Positions 56,901 to 64,000 of a stretch of 64,000 bases of DNA are shown piece after piece. The translations under genes and the position numbers were made by a program. Position 1 is the first letter of the stretch; each line of letters opens with the position of its first letter. Below the pieces are notes generated by a model, which was not told the origin of the DNA, ran no database searches, and saw nothing but the letters and a program-made list of their open reading frames with translations. Source of the stretch: Henricia sp. BOLD:AAB3569 (lineage: Eukaryota; Echinodermata; Asteroidea; Spinulosida; Echinasteridae); contig JBBELK010001000.1 of the NCBI GenBank assembly GCA_037783545.1, positions 744,001-808,000 of the forward strand. The letters are read 5' to 3'.

Positions 56901-59656
56901 TCTGTACAAGATGGTACTTTTTGAAGGTGGTTTTTGAGGGACAAAAATGTGTGCGCGCACACATTTCTAACCATTTACTTAAAGGCAGTGACCCCAATTT
57001 GTTTTTATTTTCATGAGTTGACAAGAAAAACGTTACTGAAAGAGTTATTAACAATGGTACCAAACCTGTCCAAAATGGCATTTTGTGTGAAAAATTAACA
57101 ACTGAAGGCGGTTTTTAAAAAAAGGTCTTTTGCAAAGGACTTTTTTTACCATTCGACTCAACACAAAAGCCATGAATTGATTTTTCAAGTTTTCTGAGGT
57201 ATTACTGCCTCTATGTGGCTGAAATTTCTACACGTCAGTTTTATCAACATGGGCACGAGTGGAAATAACGCCCTTTGTAACAGTTTACCAGTCATGCATA
57301 CCTTTAACACAAAAACATGCGTAGATTTTCAAGGTTTTTGAAGCATTACTGCATGTAGCTAAAATTTTGGCAGGCTATAGTTTACCAACATTCGTCTTTA
57401 GATATGTTATGCCATTATTCCAGGAATAAGTACAAAGTTTCATCTTACAAATAATACATTTGGCTTTCAATCTCTTGGATTGAATACCGGCCAGTGCATT
57501 TTCATCATATACAAAATAACGCTGCAAGTAAAACCACTTTCTCGCGTGTGGCGAAGTCATTGTTTTTTAATGGAAACCAATCAAACAATTTCATGTCAAA
57601 AACATTTTACAAATGTATGTCCATTAATGATTTCAGTTTCATTCGCTTGCCAGCGTTTCATCGAAGCATAAGATGGGCTGCTGAAACAAAGTCCTCGTTT
57701 TGCACTGATATTACGCATACGGAAACATGACCTAGCATTTTCACACACCATTTACGGTTACCAAAGGTCGCTGGCTGTAAAATGTCTCCTAAATAAATGA
57801 CACGTTTACACTCTTAATTATTCCACCCGGGCATGAGTCCAAAAAACTGGAAAGACGGAACTGAAAGTGTCCGGGTAAAAAGGACCTATTAATTTTCATC
57901 GTTTCTTGCAAACTGGGGCGCTATTAGCCGGCAAACTGGTCGTAATTAAGAGAGTAGAGCACGCCGAATAGTGCCCGTCAACTATCGCAACATGGGAGCC
58001 CGTGACACACTTTGGTCGTGGAAGGTGATTAGGCGTCCGTCAAAAGGCAAAACACGGAAGCCGGTGGACTATATTTATCCTTCTCTTTCAGAACTCACAC
58101 GTTCGTCCACCATGTTTTGCCACTGTATCTTACAGCACTTTGAAACCCGATACTGTTCGGAGCCCGCCTGGTGTCAACCGAATGATGTAAAAGCACAACT
58201 GATGTCCATGTTTTAAGGTCTTCCTTTATGTTCCGACATAATTGATTACCAGGAATAAATGAGATTGAATCTATATATTATTCTCTCGTAAATGATGCCC
58301 GGTGCCTCGCAACAGTATTGGTCTTTCTTTTTATGGTGTTTATACTTCGGAAGCAAATTTGCTAAAAGCTCTGGGTGATCATTTATATAGCTATCGGGGG
58401 AATCGGGTTGGTTTAACGGAGCTCAATTTGTAACCATGATCTATGTTCTTATTCAGGCCCATTGCTCAGGTCATAGCGTGGTGGCCCCGAAAGGACATTT
58501 GTTTCAGTCCTTAAAGGAGCGTGACCAGAGTTTCTGGAAAATAGTTTTCGATGTAACTTACCAATATTATCAAGTAACTCCCATACACACCTCCCATGTC
58601 CCAAAAACCCGAAAACATTCGCAATTTCCAGTAAAAAATTTAACAAAACTATCGAGTCGGCTTTTAGCGGATAAACGTTGATACTGGAAAATTAGTTTAC
58701 AAATAATCGGTGGATTTTCGACGATATCCTCGGAAATATGCGGCCTAGAAGCGCGGGAGTTTCAGTTTCGTAATCAGAAAAATATAACGGATGTTATGAT
58801 ATAAAAATCTCATGACCCATAAGGTAAGTCCCGGGGAGTTATGGGTAAAAAAACGTGATCTGGTCACACTCCTTTAAACATCCCTTTCGAGAATTTATTA
58901 GCCCAAAAGAGTTTTGGACGTGTTCTGTCAGTGTTTTGGCAGGGAGATCTGGGGCCAATGTCATTTAGTTGTTTAGCACAAAATTTGACTTTCGTTCACA
59001 TTAGTACATGACTTTCATAATCTTATTGCTCATATGCCTTGCCTTTGATACACTTGTAATAGCTTTTTAAATAGCCTCAGTTATGTTTCAGTATTTGTTT
59101 ATGATATTTCAAATGTTTTACTGTCTTCTTTTATGTCCGGTCCATTTTATATGGGCGGTGCGTTGTATCTTTAATCTGTTCATGTTTTTCTCGTTTGGAT
59201 TTCAATGTTATACTCAAATGAATTTTTATGTCCGTTTTATTTTATTGTATCCATGGAGCGATTTTTTTATATAATGGGCAACATTTGCCTGTTTCACAAT
59301 GCTATATTGTCTAAATTTATATAATAAAAGATAAATTACTAATTAAATGAATAAATAAAAACCTCTGTGGCCCGGCTTCGAATCCCATTCGAATCCAACT
59401 CCATTCACTTGAAAGTGAATGGGTAACAGGTAGGAAGCATACAAAAACGAAGGCGCAACATTTATAAGAATCATTAAATTGTGTGTCCTAATAATTTTTA
59501 AAGGTGGGTTGGTTAAGAGCCTTTTCCCATCAGCTCATCTTTATTTGTAATTGACTTACCAAATTCCTTGGCGTTTGATTGGCTGGGCGTTCTTGAGGGC
59601 GTTTCTCCCCTACGGAACACTCTCATAGCGGATTGGTCGAATCCAAAATAACGCTC
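41800..59656 (-). CDS. CRHBP: Corticotropin-releasing-hormone-binding protein (6 exons; first exon not found)
   Basis: Exons in transcript order are 59656-59560, 55854-55700, 54919-54715, 52445-52294, 51624-51435 and 41927-41800. All have AG/GT borders, and their phases (1, 0, 1, 0, 1) fit throughout, giving 308 residues. CRHBP is a secreted glycoprotein that binds CRF/urocortin-type peptides. Family hallmarks seen are ASQNVAMLTYQ, PCNILG...GHFSVSNFG, ERNCSFAAIYPGYI, VQFLEGNSLELAKM and SVVRLVSSGLYDNTIAFTF. The ten cysteines of the family's five sequential disulphides have counterparts, and an eleventh lies in an insertion. Vertebrate CRHBP has seven exons and about 320 residues; the missing one here should be exon 1 with the signal peptide, upstream of 59656 or beyond the window. 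The last intron is 9.5 kb and full of retroelement sequence. Confidence 0.92.
42050..42205 (-). mobile_element. tRNA-like unit related to 19165-19400
   Basis: CACCGGGCAGACGCTCTACC, AGCTCAGCTATAAGGCAC (a tRNA 5' half on the minus strand), then two partial copies of TCATACCAAGTTT near 42148 and 42180. The second head is missing. Confidence 0.65.
42300..42560 (+). repeat. Dispersed repeat family R1, copy 2
   Basis: CGGTATTGATTCTGTACTTC, GTGCACCACATAGCAACAAA and AGTCTGGTCACGTGGATACT, inverted relative to 27420-27700. Confidence 0.75.
43970..44004. repeat. Poly-C tract in left arm
   Basis: C-rich run of about 30; its counterpart in the right arm is the G-rich run near 47570-47587. A second C tract, 44247-44279, has no counterpart. 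Confidence 0.9.
44980..45145 (+). pseudogene. Penelope-like element protein fragment, left arm
   Basis: Reads LSLQRPLSRTETKVLSLGMN, then FAIP, then an inserted segment and VEDTIQSTELALQHFSKT before a stop. PLE proteins have an 'L..G.NFA..P..IP..D.I...E' motif upstream of the reverse-transcriptase core (family knowledge). The frame is truncated and has no RT or GIY-YIG motifs. Confidence 0.55.
45262..45446 (-). pseudogene. Penelope-like element protein fragment, continuation
   Basis: On the minus strand: LQINQVLKQAKQTRPNYSRQ, then ELSALQALHQDRSIPILPVD followed by MDKAD. This corresponds to the PLE segment 'AK.P..NL...E..AL..L..D..I.ILPADKG', just before the first RT motifs. It follows the 46522-46752 fragment in the protein, but about 1.1 kb of other sequence lies between. 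Confidence 0.6.
45447..46560 (-). mobile_element. Insertion splitting the Penelope-like copy; 3' end of a non-LTR-type element
   Basis: Unique to the centre of the inverted repeat. The minus-strand frame at 45633-45544 ends in a C2H2-like finger, FCHTCGRGFLARIDLTSHLR followed by TH, with a stop ten codons later. Such a finger closes ORF2 of several animal LINE groups (family knowledge). Past the stop comes ATCTTCGATTTCGAAGGACG, then GCGCTTTACACATTATGT at the junction. An in-frame stop sits seven codons before the finger, so it is inactive. Confidence 0.55.
46522..46752 (-). pseudogene. Penelope-like element protein fragment, right arm
   Basis: Reads SLQRPLSRTETKVLSLGMNF followed by AIPVEDIIQSTELALQHLSK, the intact form of the left-arm motif, then runs out at the insertion boundary. 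It continues at 45446-45262. Confidence 0.6.
49200..49350. mobile_element. Foldback family M9
   Basis: CGGCGGCCATGACAGGGGGC and GCCCCCTGTCATGGCCGCCG are inverted. Single ends of the same family occur at 54125-54145 and 54960-54985. Confidence 0.85.
49555..49715 (-). mobile_element. SINE type S2, partial copy
   Basis: GGAAAACTCACGCGGCTAAT and AGGGACTGCAAACCCAATCC, matching the 26435 and 51738 copies; 5' part lost. Confidence 0.65.
49716..50984. other. CRHBP last-intron sequence without recognised feature
   Basis: AT-rich. The minus-strand frame of 141 codons at 49758-50183 shows no family resemblance and no phase-matching splice sites. Confidence 0.4.
50985..51282 (-). mobile_element. SINE type S1, copy 2
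   Basis: The minus strand has a tRNA-like A box (GACCGAGTGGTTGAGG) and GGTTCGATAACCGG. The plus strand shows GTGGTTAAGTGCCTTGCTCA, shared with 19000. Confidence 0.7.
51435..51624 (-). CDS. CRHBP: CRHBP exon with an enlarged loop
   Basis: Acceptor CCCCTGTCCACAG, donor ACCTCGG|GTGAGT; 190 nt. CKNVNDMVQFLEGNSLELAK matches the family. It is followed by GRAGKPASAAEGEVPLSPAD and GRSGTQSSLRSACTS, a loop much longer than in vertebrates, GC-rich, with one additional Cys. Confidence 0.9.
51738..52010 (-). mobile_element. SINE type S2, copy 3
   Basis: TATTATCAACTTAAGATGAT, AGAAGTGGGAGGAAAACCTC and GAACAACCCACGCGGTCGAG, parallel to 26435-26740 across nearly the full length. Confidence 0.75.
52030..52210 (+). 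repeat. Dispersed repeat family R1, copy 3
   Basis: CCTGCACCACATAGCAACAG, AATTTAGTCTCGTCAAATGG, GTACTAAGTGTGAAAGGAAG. Lies between two CRHBP exons and directly follows SINE S2. Confidence 0.7.
52294..52445 (-). CDS. CRHBP: CRHBP exon
   Basis: Acceptor GCATCACCCAG, donor TTGAAG|GTACAT; 152 nt. Encodes CNILGADSSGHFSVSNFGKE, RNCSFAAIYPGYINVLHMAV and GRETNEARLK. The N-C-S sequon is a potential N-glycosylation site that is conserved in the family. An adjacent poly-G tract (about 52236-52254) lies just beyond the donor. Confidence 0.93.
52555..53117 (+). mobile_element. M1 copy interrupted by an M5 element
   Basis: The M1 landmarks (GTGTCCAGATCACATTTTTG, AAGGATATCG, CTTTTTGCTTCCACGTCCAA) stop near 52809 and resume near 53005 (TTCCATGGATAGTATTTTGG, GGACAAGCTCCTTTTAAA). 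The gap is filled by the M5 element. Confidence 0.75.
52810..53004. mobile_element. Foldback element M5 nested in M1
   Basis: CAGCACGATATGTGGCAAAG and CTTTGCCACATATCGTGCTG are exact inverted ends; about 195 bp. Part of another copy is at 14464-14625, just upstream of the ISG12-like gene. Confidence 0.85.
53118..54107. other. CRHBP intron sequence, no recognised feature
   Basis: AT-rich, nothing supportable. Confidence 0.45.
54715..54919 (-). CDS. CRHBP: CRHBP exon
   Basis: Acceptor CTCTTTTTCCATAG, donor CAAACCC|GTAAGT; 205 nt. FFDGVALQMGVFPMEADHGQ, then RVDLICNTGSRVLLASQNVA and MLTYQRAPDSGPFKVLFKHR. F.DG and SQNVAM are hallmarks of the CUB-like first half of CRHBP. Confidence 0.93.
54950..55170 (+). 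repeat. Family R3, copy 2, with an M9 end
   Basis: GCGGCCATGACAGGGGGCAG leads into AATGTGGCTTGGCACAATTT, TATATACATCCTCATTCGTA and ATAACGCCGTTTGAAACAGT. The order equals 31560-31790, so M9 and R3 may be ends of one larger element. Confidence 0.65.
55700..55854 (-). CDS. CRHBP: CRHBP exon
   Basis: Acceptor GTCTGTTTTTGCAG, donor ATTGAG|GTTTGT; 155 nt. CPYDVISTPGMYILSSGSQT, then CTWLFLSGPNAVVELEITEM and ESPCAPDSRIE. The cysteine spacing fits the first domain of CRHBP; sequence identity here is low, as is usual for this part. Confidence 0.88.
56460..56780 (+). mobile_element. M1 copy
   Basis: TTAAAGGAGGTGTC, GGTGTTGAGATTGTGATACC, TTTTCAAGGATATCG, CTTTTTGCTTCTATATCCAA and ATTGCTAGGTTAAAAC in the family order. 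Confidence 0.75.
56960..57440 (+). repeat. Family R2, copy 5 (longest)
   Basis: ATGAGTTGACAAGAAAAACG, ACAATGGTACCAAACC, TTAACAACTGAAGG, CTGAGGTATTACTGCCTCTA, then a second partial unit near 57300-57430. Useful as a reference copy. Confidence 0.75.
57441..59559. other. CRHBP intron sequence, no recognised gene
   Basis: The frames at 57971-58216 and 58436-58681 have no family resemblance. A minus-strand donor-like GATAATATTG|GTAAGT near 58555 has no matching acceptor in phase. Confidence 0.4.
59560..59656 (-). CDS. CRHBP: CRHBP exon 2 equivalent (first one found)
   Basis: Acceptor TTTTTTGTTCAG, donor GAATTTG|GTAAGTC; 97 nt open in only one frame: ERYFGFDQSAMRVFRRGETP and SRTPSQSNAKEF. It corresponds in position to the RYLEL-type region after the signal peptide of vertebrate CRHBP. 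Its start is phase 0, so the missing exon 1 must end on a whole codon. Confidence 0.8.
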
Positions 59657-60159
59657 CTGAACAAAAAAGATAAAGATAAACACAAAGCTTACACGAATGT
59701 AGAAACTCAAACAAATTTGCGTTTGGTGTTATGCAACCGGGTCACTTGAGATTCTACGTTTAACACAAACATTTTCGTGTGAATTCATATATCAGGCTAT
59801 CATTATACATGTATATATGCATTGTTTCTCGTAGGCATTAATTAAAATATGTCAGAAATATGCCTCTCAATGGACGGCTGTATAACAGAAGATGGCTATG
59901 AGAATATTGAAGCAACGCGTCAGCCATATTTCTACAGGCAAGACAATGCTTTGCCTAGACTGCTCACGATCACATGCCTTCTACTTAACACGTACTCTCG
60001 TGAAAATAGTAGACCTACAACCAGTCTGGGCATGGCATTGTTTTTCCTAAAGAAAGATGGCTGACGGTTGCTTTATTCAGACACTCGCTACTAGTTCACA
60101 CTGAAAAATTACAAAATTACCTTAGTTACATTAACCCGCAGATGATGTGAAAAGTGCAA

Positions 60160-60390
60160 CTACACATAGATGCAGTAATACTTCAGAAAACCTAACAAAA
60201 TCCATGCATGATTTTTGTGTTGAATAAATGGTAAAAACGTTGTCTGCAGACAACCCTCAGGTGGCATTTTTCCCCACAAAGGTACTATTTTACACGAGAA
60301 ACCATGTTGCTATCAACACTCTTATAGTCATGTTTTTCTTGTCAACTTGTGGAGTAAAATATTAGGTAACTGCAAAATGACGTGTATTGT
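60160..60390 (-). repeat. Family R2, copy 6 (inverted)
   Basis: CTACACATAGATGCAGTAAT, AAAATCCATGCATGATTTTT and the GTTGTCTGCAGACAAC core, reverse of the other copies. Confidence 0.75.
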
Positions 60391-60869
60391 AACCCAGGTA
60401 AGGTTTTAGTGCATTTTATATAGGTACGGGTCAGTTCATTCGACACTGTTTTGCTCTTTCTTCTGCAACTGCAATTGGCTTTTGTCATAAAAAAAACACA
60501 TCCAGACTCCAGAGAGAAGCAAGACTCCATTCCCACTGCACACGAGCTCTAAATTGACTCGGACCCTCACGGGGATTTTCCCGCCAGTTTCCGTTATCTA
60601 ACGATGTTTCTGCTTGCCTCTTGGCGAGGCTTGAGTTCGTGACTTTCCTGAAAGAAAGGGAAGTCTTAGGTTCCATTGGGGCGGGGTAGGTGTGTCAGAA
60701 AATGACAATTTTGTGCCAACAATGATGACTGGACATAATTGGAAGAGATACCCACTGTCCATACAGACCGTGCGACATTAAAGTTTGACGTCAGCCTTTA
60801 TAAAGGCCTAATAGGCCTACATCATTTCTACAGCGTTCTGTGAGTGCCATCCTACTTGTTAAGATACCG

Positions 60870-61255
60870 AGATAATTTATCTCACTAAGTTGACTTATAA
60901 CGTGGATTAAGTCGACTTGCCGAGATAATTTATGTTGCCAAAAGGACTTTCTATATTTAATATGTCGACTTGGCGAGATAATTTATGTTGTCAAGTCGAC
61001 TTCTTGAAATCAATAAATCGACTTGGTGAGATACTTTTGTTGCCTATATAGTCGCCTTTAAATCTACTATGTCGACTTGGCAATTATCTCACCAAGTCGA
61101 CATAGTAGATTTATAAGGTCGACTTGGCAACAAAATATATCGCCAAGTCGACTTATTGATTTCAGGAAAATGACTTGGCGACAAAATATCTCATCAAGTC
61201 GACCTATTAAATCTAGGACGTCGACTTGGTGATGACGTAAATTATCTCAACGTCC
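60870..61255. repeat. GTCGACTT-rich palindromic array
   Basis: At least a dozen AAGTCGACTT or GTCGACTTGG words spaced about 30-50 bp apart, with GAGATAATTTATG or ACAAAATATCTC between them. The array mirrors around 61085-61090 (CTACTATGTCGACTTGG and CCAAGTCGACATAGTAG). Tandem plus inverted structure; no protein. Confidence 0.9.
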
Positions 61256-61269
61256 ACGGTGGGAAGTGG

Positions 61270-61480
61270 GTATACAAAACACCGTGTGAAATTGTTTTAC
61301 CATTAATTTTAACACCACACAAAAAGGCATGGATTTTAAATGTTTTCTCAAGCATTGATACATCTATATAGCTGAAATTTTTGAAGGCTATTTACCAACA
61401 TTCCCCGTTAGATATGTTATGCCTTTATTCCAGGAATCCGTAAAATAATTATTCTCGTAAATGATACATTGGGCCTTTAA
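61270..61480 (+). repeat. Family R2, copy 7
   Basis: AAAAAGGCATGGATTTTAAA, CAAGCATTGATACATCTATA, TAGATATGTTATGCCTTTAT. Confidence 0.7.
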
Positions 61481-62059
61481 ATGCATATTCTACTAATGCT
61501 TGGACGATTTGGGGCTATGGAAAGTAGTGGTGGCGATTAGTGAATGTCAAAATGCCTAAAAAACAAACGTCGTTGTTTGGTATTTAATACACACATTTTT
61601 TCAAGCAGTGACCGAGTTTCTATTTCCAGAAAGAATGCCACATTGTTTTGTACAAAAACAATTCCCTGTTCTAATTTTAGCCATGCACCACCCTGCGAGG
61701 ATTATTGTAATCTGGCTTTAGAGGGATTTTCAAGACATCCCTGGGGATTAAGACCTTTAGGCATGGTTTTGGCTCGTGGCCAAGTTGTCTTTAGGGCGTC
61801 TCACTAACGTCATCACTAACTTTCTTCTTGTCGGATTTACCGCGATTTGGGGCCGAAGTACGCGGACCGATCATTTTACCGACTTTAAAAAACAGGATTT
61901 GGTTCGATATTTAACACTGCGGATTGTAGCCGGATTGACATTTAAGACTTTTGCTAAGGTCAACAGAGAAAAAAAATACTGGAGTAGCCTATACTAAACA
62001 AAAATGCATGGTTCCCACCAAATTTTACAAGTCTGTGCAAAAACGAGACAAAGATTTGG

Positions 62060-62250
62060 ATTTTGGGCAAACCCGAAAAGGCAATGCCACCGTTCCTCAT
62101 AGCTGGTGTGTCAGGGGTCTCGGGTTCGATATCCGACGAAGATTCTGGAGCTTTTGAGCTTTGGAAAAACCGGGGGAGGGGTGCCAAAAGCTCAGCTGGT
62201 AGAGCATCATCCCGGTGTGACAAGGGTCTCGGGTCAGAATCCGAATAAGG
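62060..62250 (+). repeat. Two degraded tRNA-like heads in tandem
   Basis: AGCTGGTGTGTCAGGGGTCT with CTCGGGTTCGATATCCGACG, then AGCTCAGCTGGTAGAGCATC with GGGTCTCGGGTCAGAATCCG. The second keeps a tRNA A box but its B box is damaged. Related to 19165-19400. Confidence 0.6.
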
Positions 62251-62494
62251 ACACTGTGAACTTTTTTCACTTTTTGTATTTTTTTGTATTTTATTTTTTG
62301 GCTATATGTTCACCGAAACGGATCCCGTATTGTTTTTTTGTTTGTTTTGATTATACATGTACACAAAAACTGTTTACAAAGATGCACACTGTATACACAA
62401 TAGATTAAATATCATTTCGGTCCTTGATATAAAGCAACTTATGTACTAGTTTCGTTATAATTACATTTGTTATGATACAAAAATTACATTACCA

Positions 62495-62756
62495 CACTCT
62501 AAAAACAGATTGGTTGAATTCATCCAATGTGGTTGGTAGATATGTGTCCAACCAATCTATTGGTTAAAATAACCAATCTTATTGGTTAAAATAATCAATC
62601 AATATTAGTTAGGAACCCTTTTTTCAACCAATCTATTAACCAATATGGATTGGTTATTTTAATCAATATGATTGGTTATTTTAATCAATATGATTGGTTA
62701 GACACATATATCTACCAACCACATTGGTTGAATTCAACCAATCTGTTTTTAGAGTG
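62495..62756. mobile_element. MITE with CACTCTAAAAACAG termini and ATTGGTT repeats
   Basis: Long arms (CACTCTAAAAACAGATTGGT through GGTTGGTAGATATGTGTC) pair with the right end to TTTTTAGAGTG. Inside, ATTGGTTATTTTAATCAATA-type units repeat in both orientations. Target duplication unclear. Confidence 0.9.
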
Positions 62757-62861
62757 CAATCATGCTATCATGACACATTAAATCCTTTTTTGGTATGCAA
62801 TTTTCGTATAGAATATGATAATGCAGTAAGAAGCCATTATAAAACTAAAAACTACCCCAAT

Positions 62862-62977
62862 CAGTGGCGGATCCAGCCTCATTAAAATACAGGAATATAA
62901 AGGAAAAGCGGGGGCTATAGCCCCCTGAAATCCATTGTATTCCTGTATTTTAATGAGGCTGGATCCGCCATGCACTG
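62862..62977. mobile_element. Foldback MITE with CAGTGGCGGATCCAG ends
   Basis: CAGTGGCGGATCCAGCCTCA and TGAGGCTGGATCCGCCATG arms around GGGGGCTATAGCCCCC. Partial copies lie within the arms of the long inverted repeat (44462-44510 and about 47190-47260). GGCGGATCCAG ends occur on non-autonomous DNA elements in many animals (family knowledge). Confidence 0.88.
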
Positions 62978-63639
62978 CAGGCCCATAAGCCAACATAAAC
63001 AGACCGAATGCACGACCTATAAGTCGAACAAATCCATCAGTCACACTTCTCAGTTACCATAAAGCACTCAGATTTCAAGACACTTAAATGTCATCAACTG
63101 TACAATGTATATAGTGTACAAATATACTGTCTTAAATTAACCTCGTGAAATTTGGTCTTGCTTTCCAAACACTGCTATATAACGTAGTGTCCTGCCAGTT
63201 GTGGAAACCCAACCTCCGTCCTACACACTCGTGCCCTATGAACGCACAAGCGTTTTTAGGCAGCATAAAGTCACATATTGCGGGATCGAATGTTTAAATA
63301 TTTAAACTGACATTCTACCGCGCTGAAACCCGGCTTTAATGGCTCTGGAAGGACTGAGCATGATTTTTAAAATTTTATTGGATTACAGGAGTCTGTTCGG
63401 TATTAAGCTCTTGGCATTAGTCAAAGACTGGCTTGGACAGAGCGCGGGAGATTTTGGTGTTAGTGATCCGTCATGTATTAGTAAAGAGTATACTCGATAG
63501 TGTTTCGTATTGGAAACTTAATCCTACTCTAGGATTTCGCGTGGAAAAACGCATGGATTTAGTGAAGAAAAAACACTGTTTTGTAGGAGCATTAAAGGTG
63601 CACGGTATCCCTGGAATGTTTGTACTCTGATTTAAAGAT

Positions 63640-63740
63640 AGTATACATGATTGGTAAACTGTTACAAATAGTTGTATCCCCCTGTGTGATTGAAGATATG
63701 CATGATGAAAACCAACCTGAGCAAAAACCAGCTCCGTACT
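63640..63740 (-). repeat. Family R3, copy 3 (inverted, partial)
   Basis: TTGGTAAACTGTTACAAATA and GATGAAAACCAACCTGAGCA are the reverse of 31690-31770. Confidence 0.6.
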
Positions 63741-63785
63741 TCGTCTGACTTTTGAGAAAACAGTCAAAAAAGGGTTTGCAGTCAT

Positions 63786-63990
63786 TTCGCCCCAAAACTA
63801 CTTCGCCCTGAACCATTTCGCTCTGAACCACGGCCTGGGCGCGAAGTGGTTTTGGGGCGAAGTGGCATTTGGGCGATGTAGTGTTCGGACGAAGTAATTT
63901 GGGGCGAAGTGGCACTCGGGCGAAGTGGTTTGGGGCGAAATGGCACTTGGGCGAAATGGTTTTGGGGCGAATTGAATTTTCGTCTCATAA
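63786..63990. repeat. Minisatellite of GGGGCGAAGTGGTTTT type, with inversion
   Basis: About ten units of 17-20 bp, GGGCGAAGTGGYAYTY alternating with GGGGCGAAGTGGTTTT. The first units (63786-63825) run in the opposite orientation (TTCGCCCCAAAACTACTTCG). Confidence 0.9.
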
Positions 63991-64000
63991 GACGAAAAAT

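Noticed and set aside
60570..60646. Candidate minus-strand exon upstream of CRHBP (KVTNSSLAKRQAETSLDNGN)
   Set aside because: Good acceptor and a GTGAGG donor, but phase 1 at its end does not fit the phase-0 exon at 59656 and it lacks a signal peptide.
63786..63990. CRISPR-like array
   Set aside because: Units run together without unique spacers; it is a minisatellite in a eukaryotic genome.

Overview
This window is repeat-rich, AT-rich genomic DNA from an animal, most likely a marine invertebrate deuterostome such as an echinoderm; that placement is an inference. The signs are GT-AG introns, dispersed tRNA-derived SINEs, many foldback/MITE elements, long poly-G/C tracts, abundant TACATGTA-type words, a Penelope-like retroelement remnant, and two genes of animal families. 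I see no bacterial operons, phage genes or CRISPR arrays.

Two protein-coding genes can be built exon by exon with matching splice phases. (1) Plus strand, 14831-18236: a four-exon, 244-residue protein whose last exon is an unmistakable ISG12/IFI6/IFI27 (interferon-alpha-inducible, Pfam Ifi-6-16 type) hydrophobic glycine/alanine domain. It is preceded by an N-terminal module of about 96 residues that I do not recognise and followed by a Lys/Asp-rich tail. An alternative 3' exon is possible. (2) Minus strand, 59656 down to 41800: six exons giving 308 residues of a corticotropin-releasing-hormone-binding protein (CRHBP). Only the signal-peptide exon is missing. Its last intron is 9.5 kb.

Layout. 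1-14.8 kb: nested mobile-element debris, including an AT-rich tandem array, several 0.3-2.3 kb inverted-repeat elements, MITE copies and a decayed tRNA-like sequence. 14.8-18.7 kb: the ISG12-like gene, with a MITE in intron 1 and a tandem duplication in intron 3. 18.7-41.7 kb: SINEs, foldback elements, a second AT-rich array inverted relative to the one at the left edge, a possible degraded zinc-finger fragment and no confident gene. 41.8-59.7 kb: the CRHBP gene; its last intron holds a 5.4 kb long inverted repeat made of two facing Penelope-like fragments, one of them split by a later insertion ending in a C2H2-finger frame typical of some non-LTR elements. 59.7-64 kb: more foldback elements, a GTCGACTT-rich palindrome and a minisatellite at the right edge.

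The two genes are not obviously linked in function: one belongs to a family tied to innate immunity/apoptosis, the other is a secreted neuropeptide-binding protein. Most of the rest is mobile-element sequence, and several families recur three to seven times here, so their boundaries can be cross-checked inside the window.
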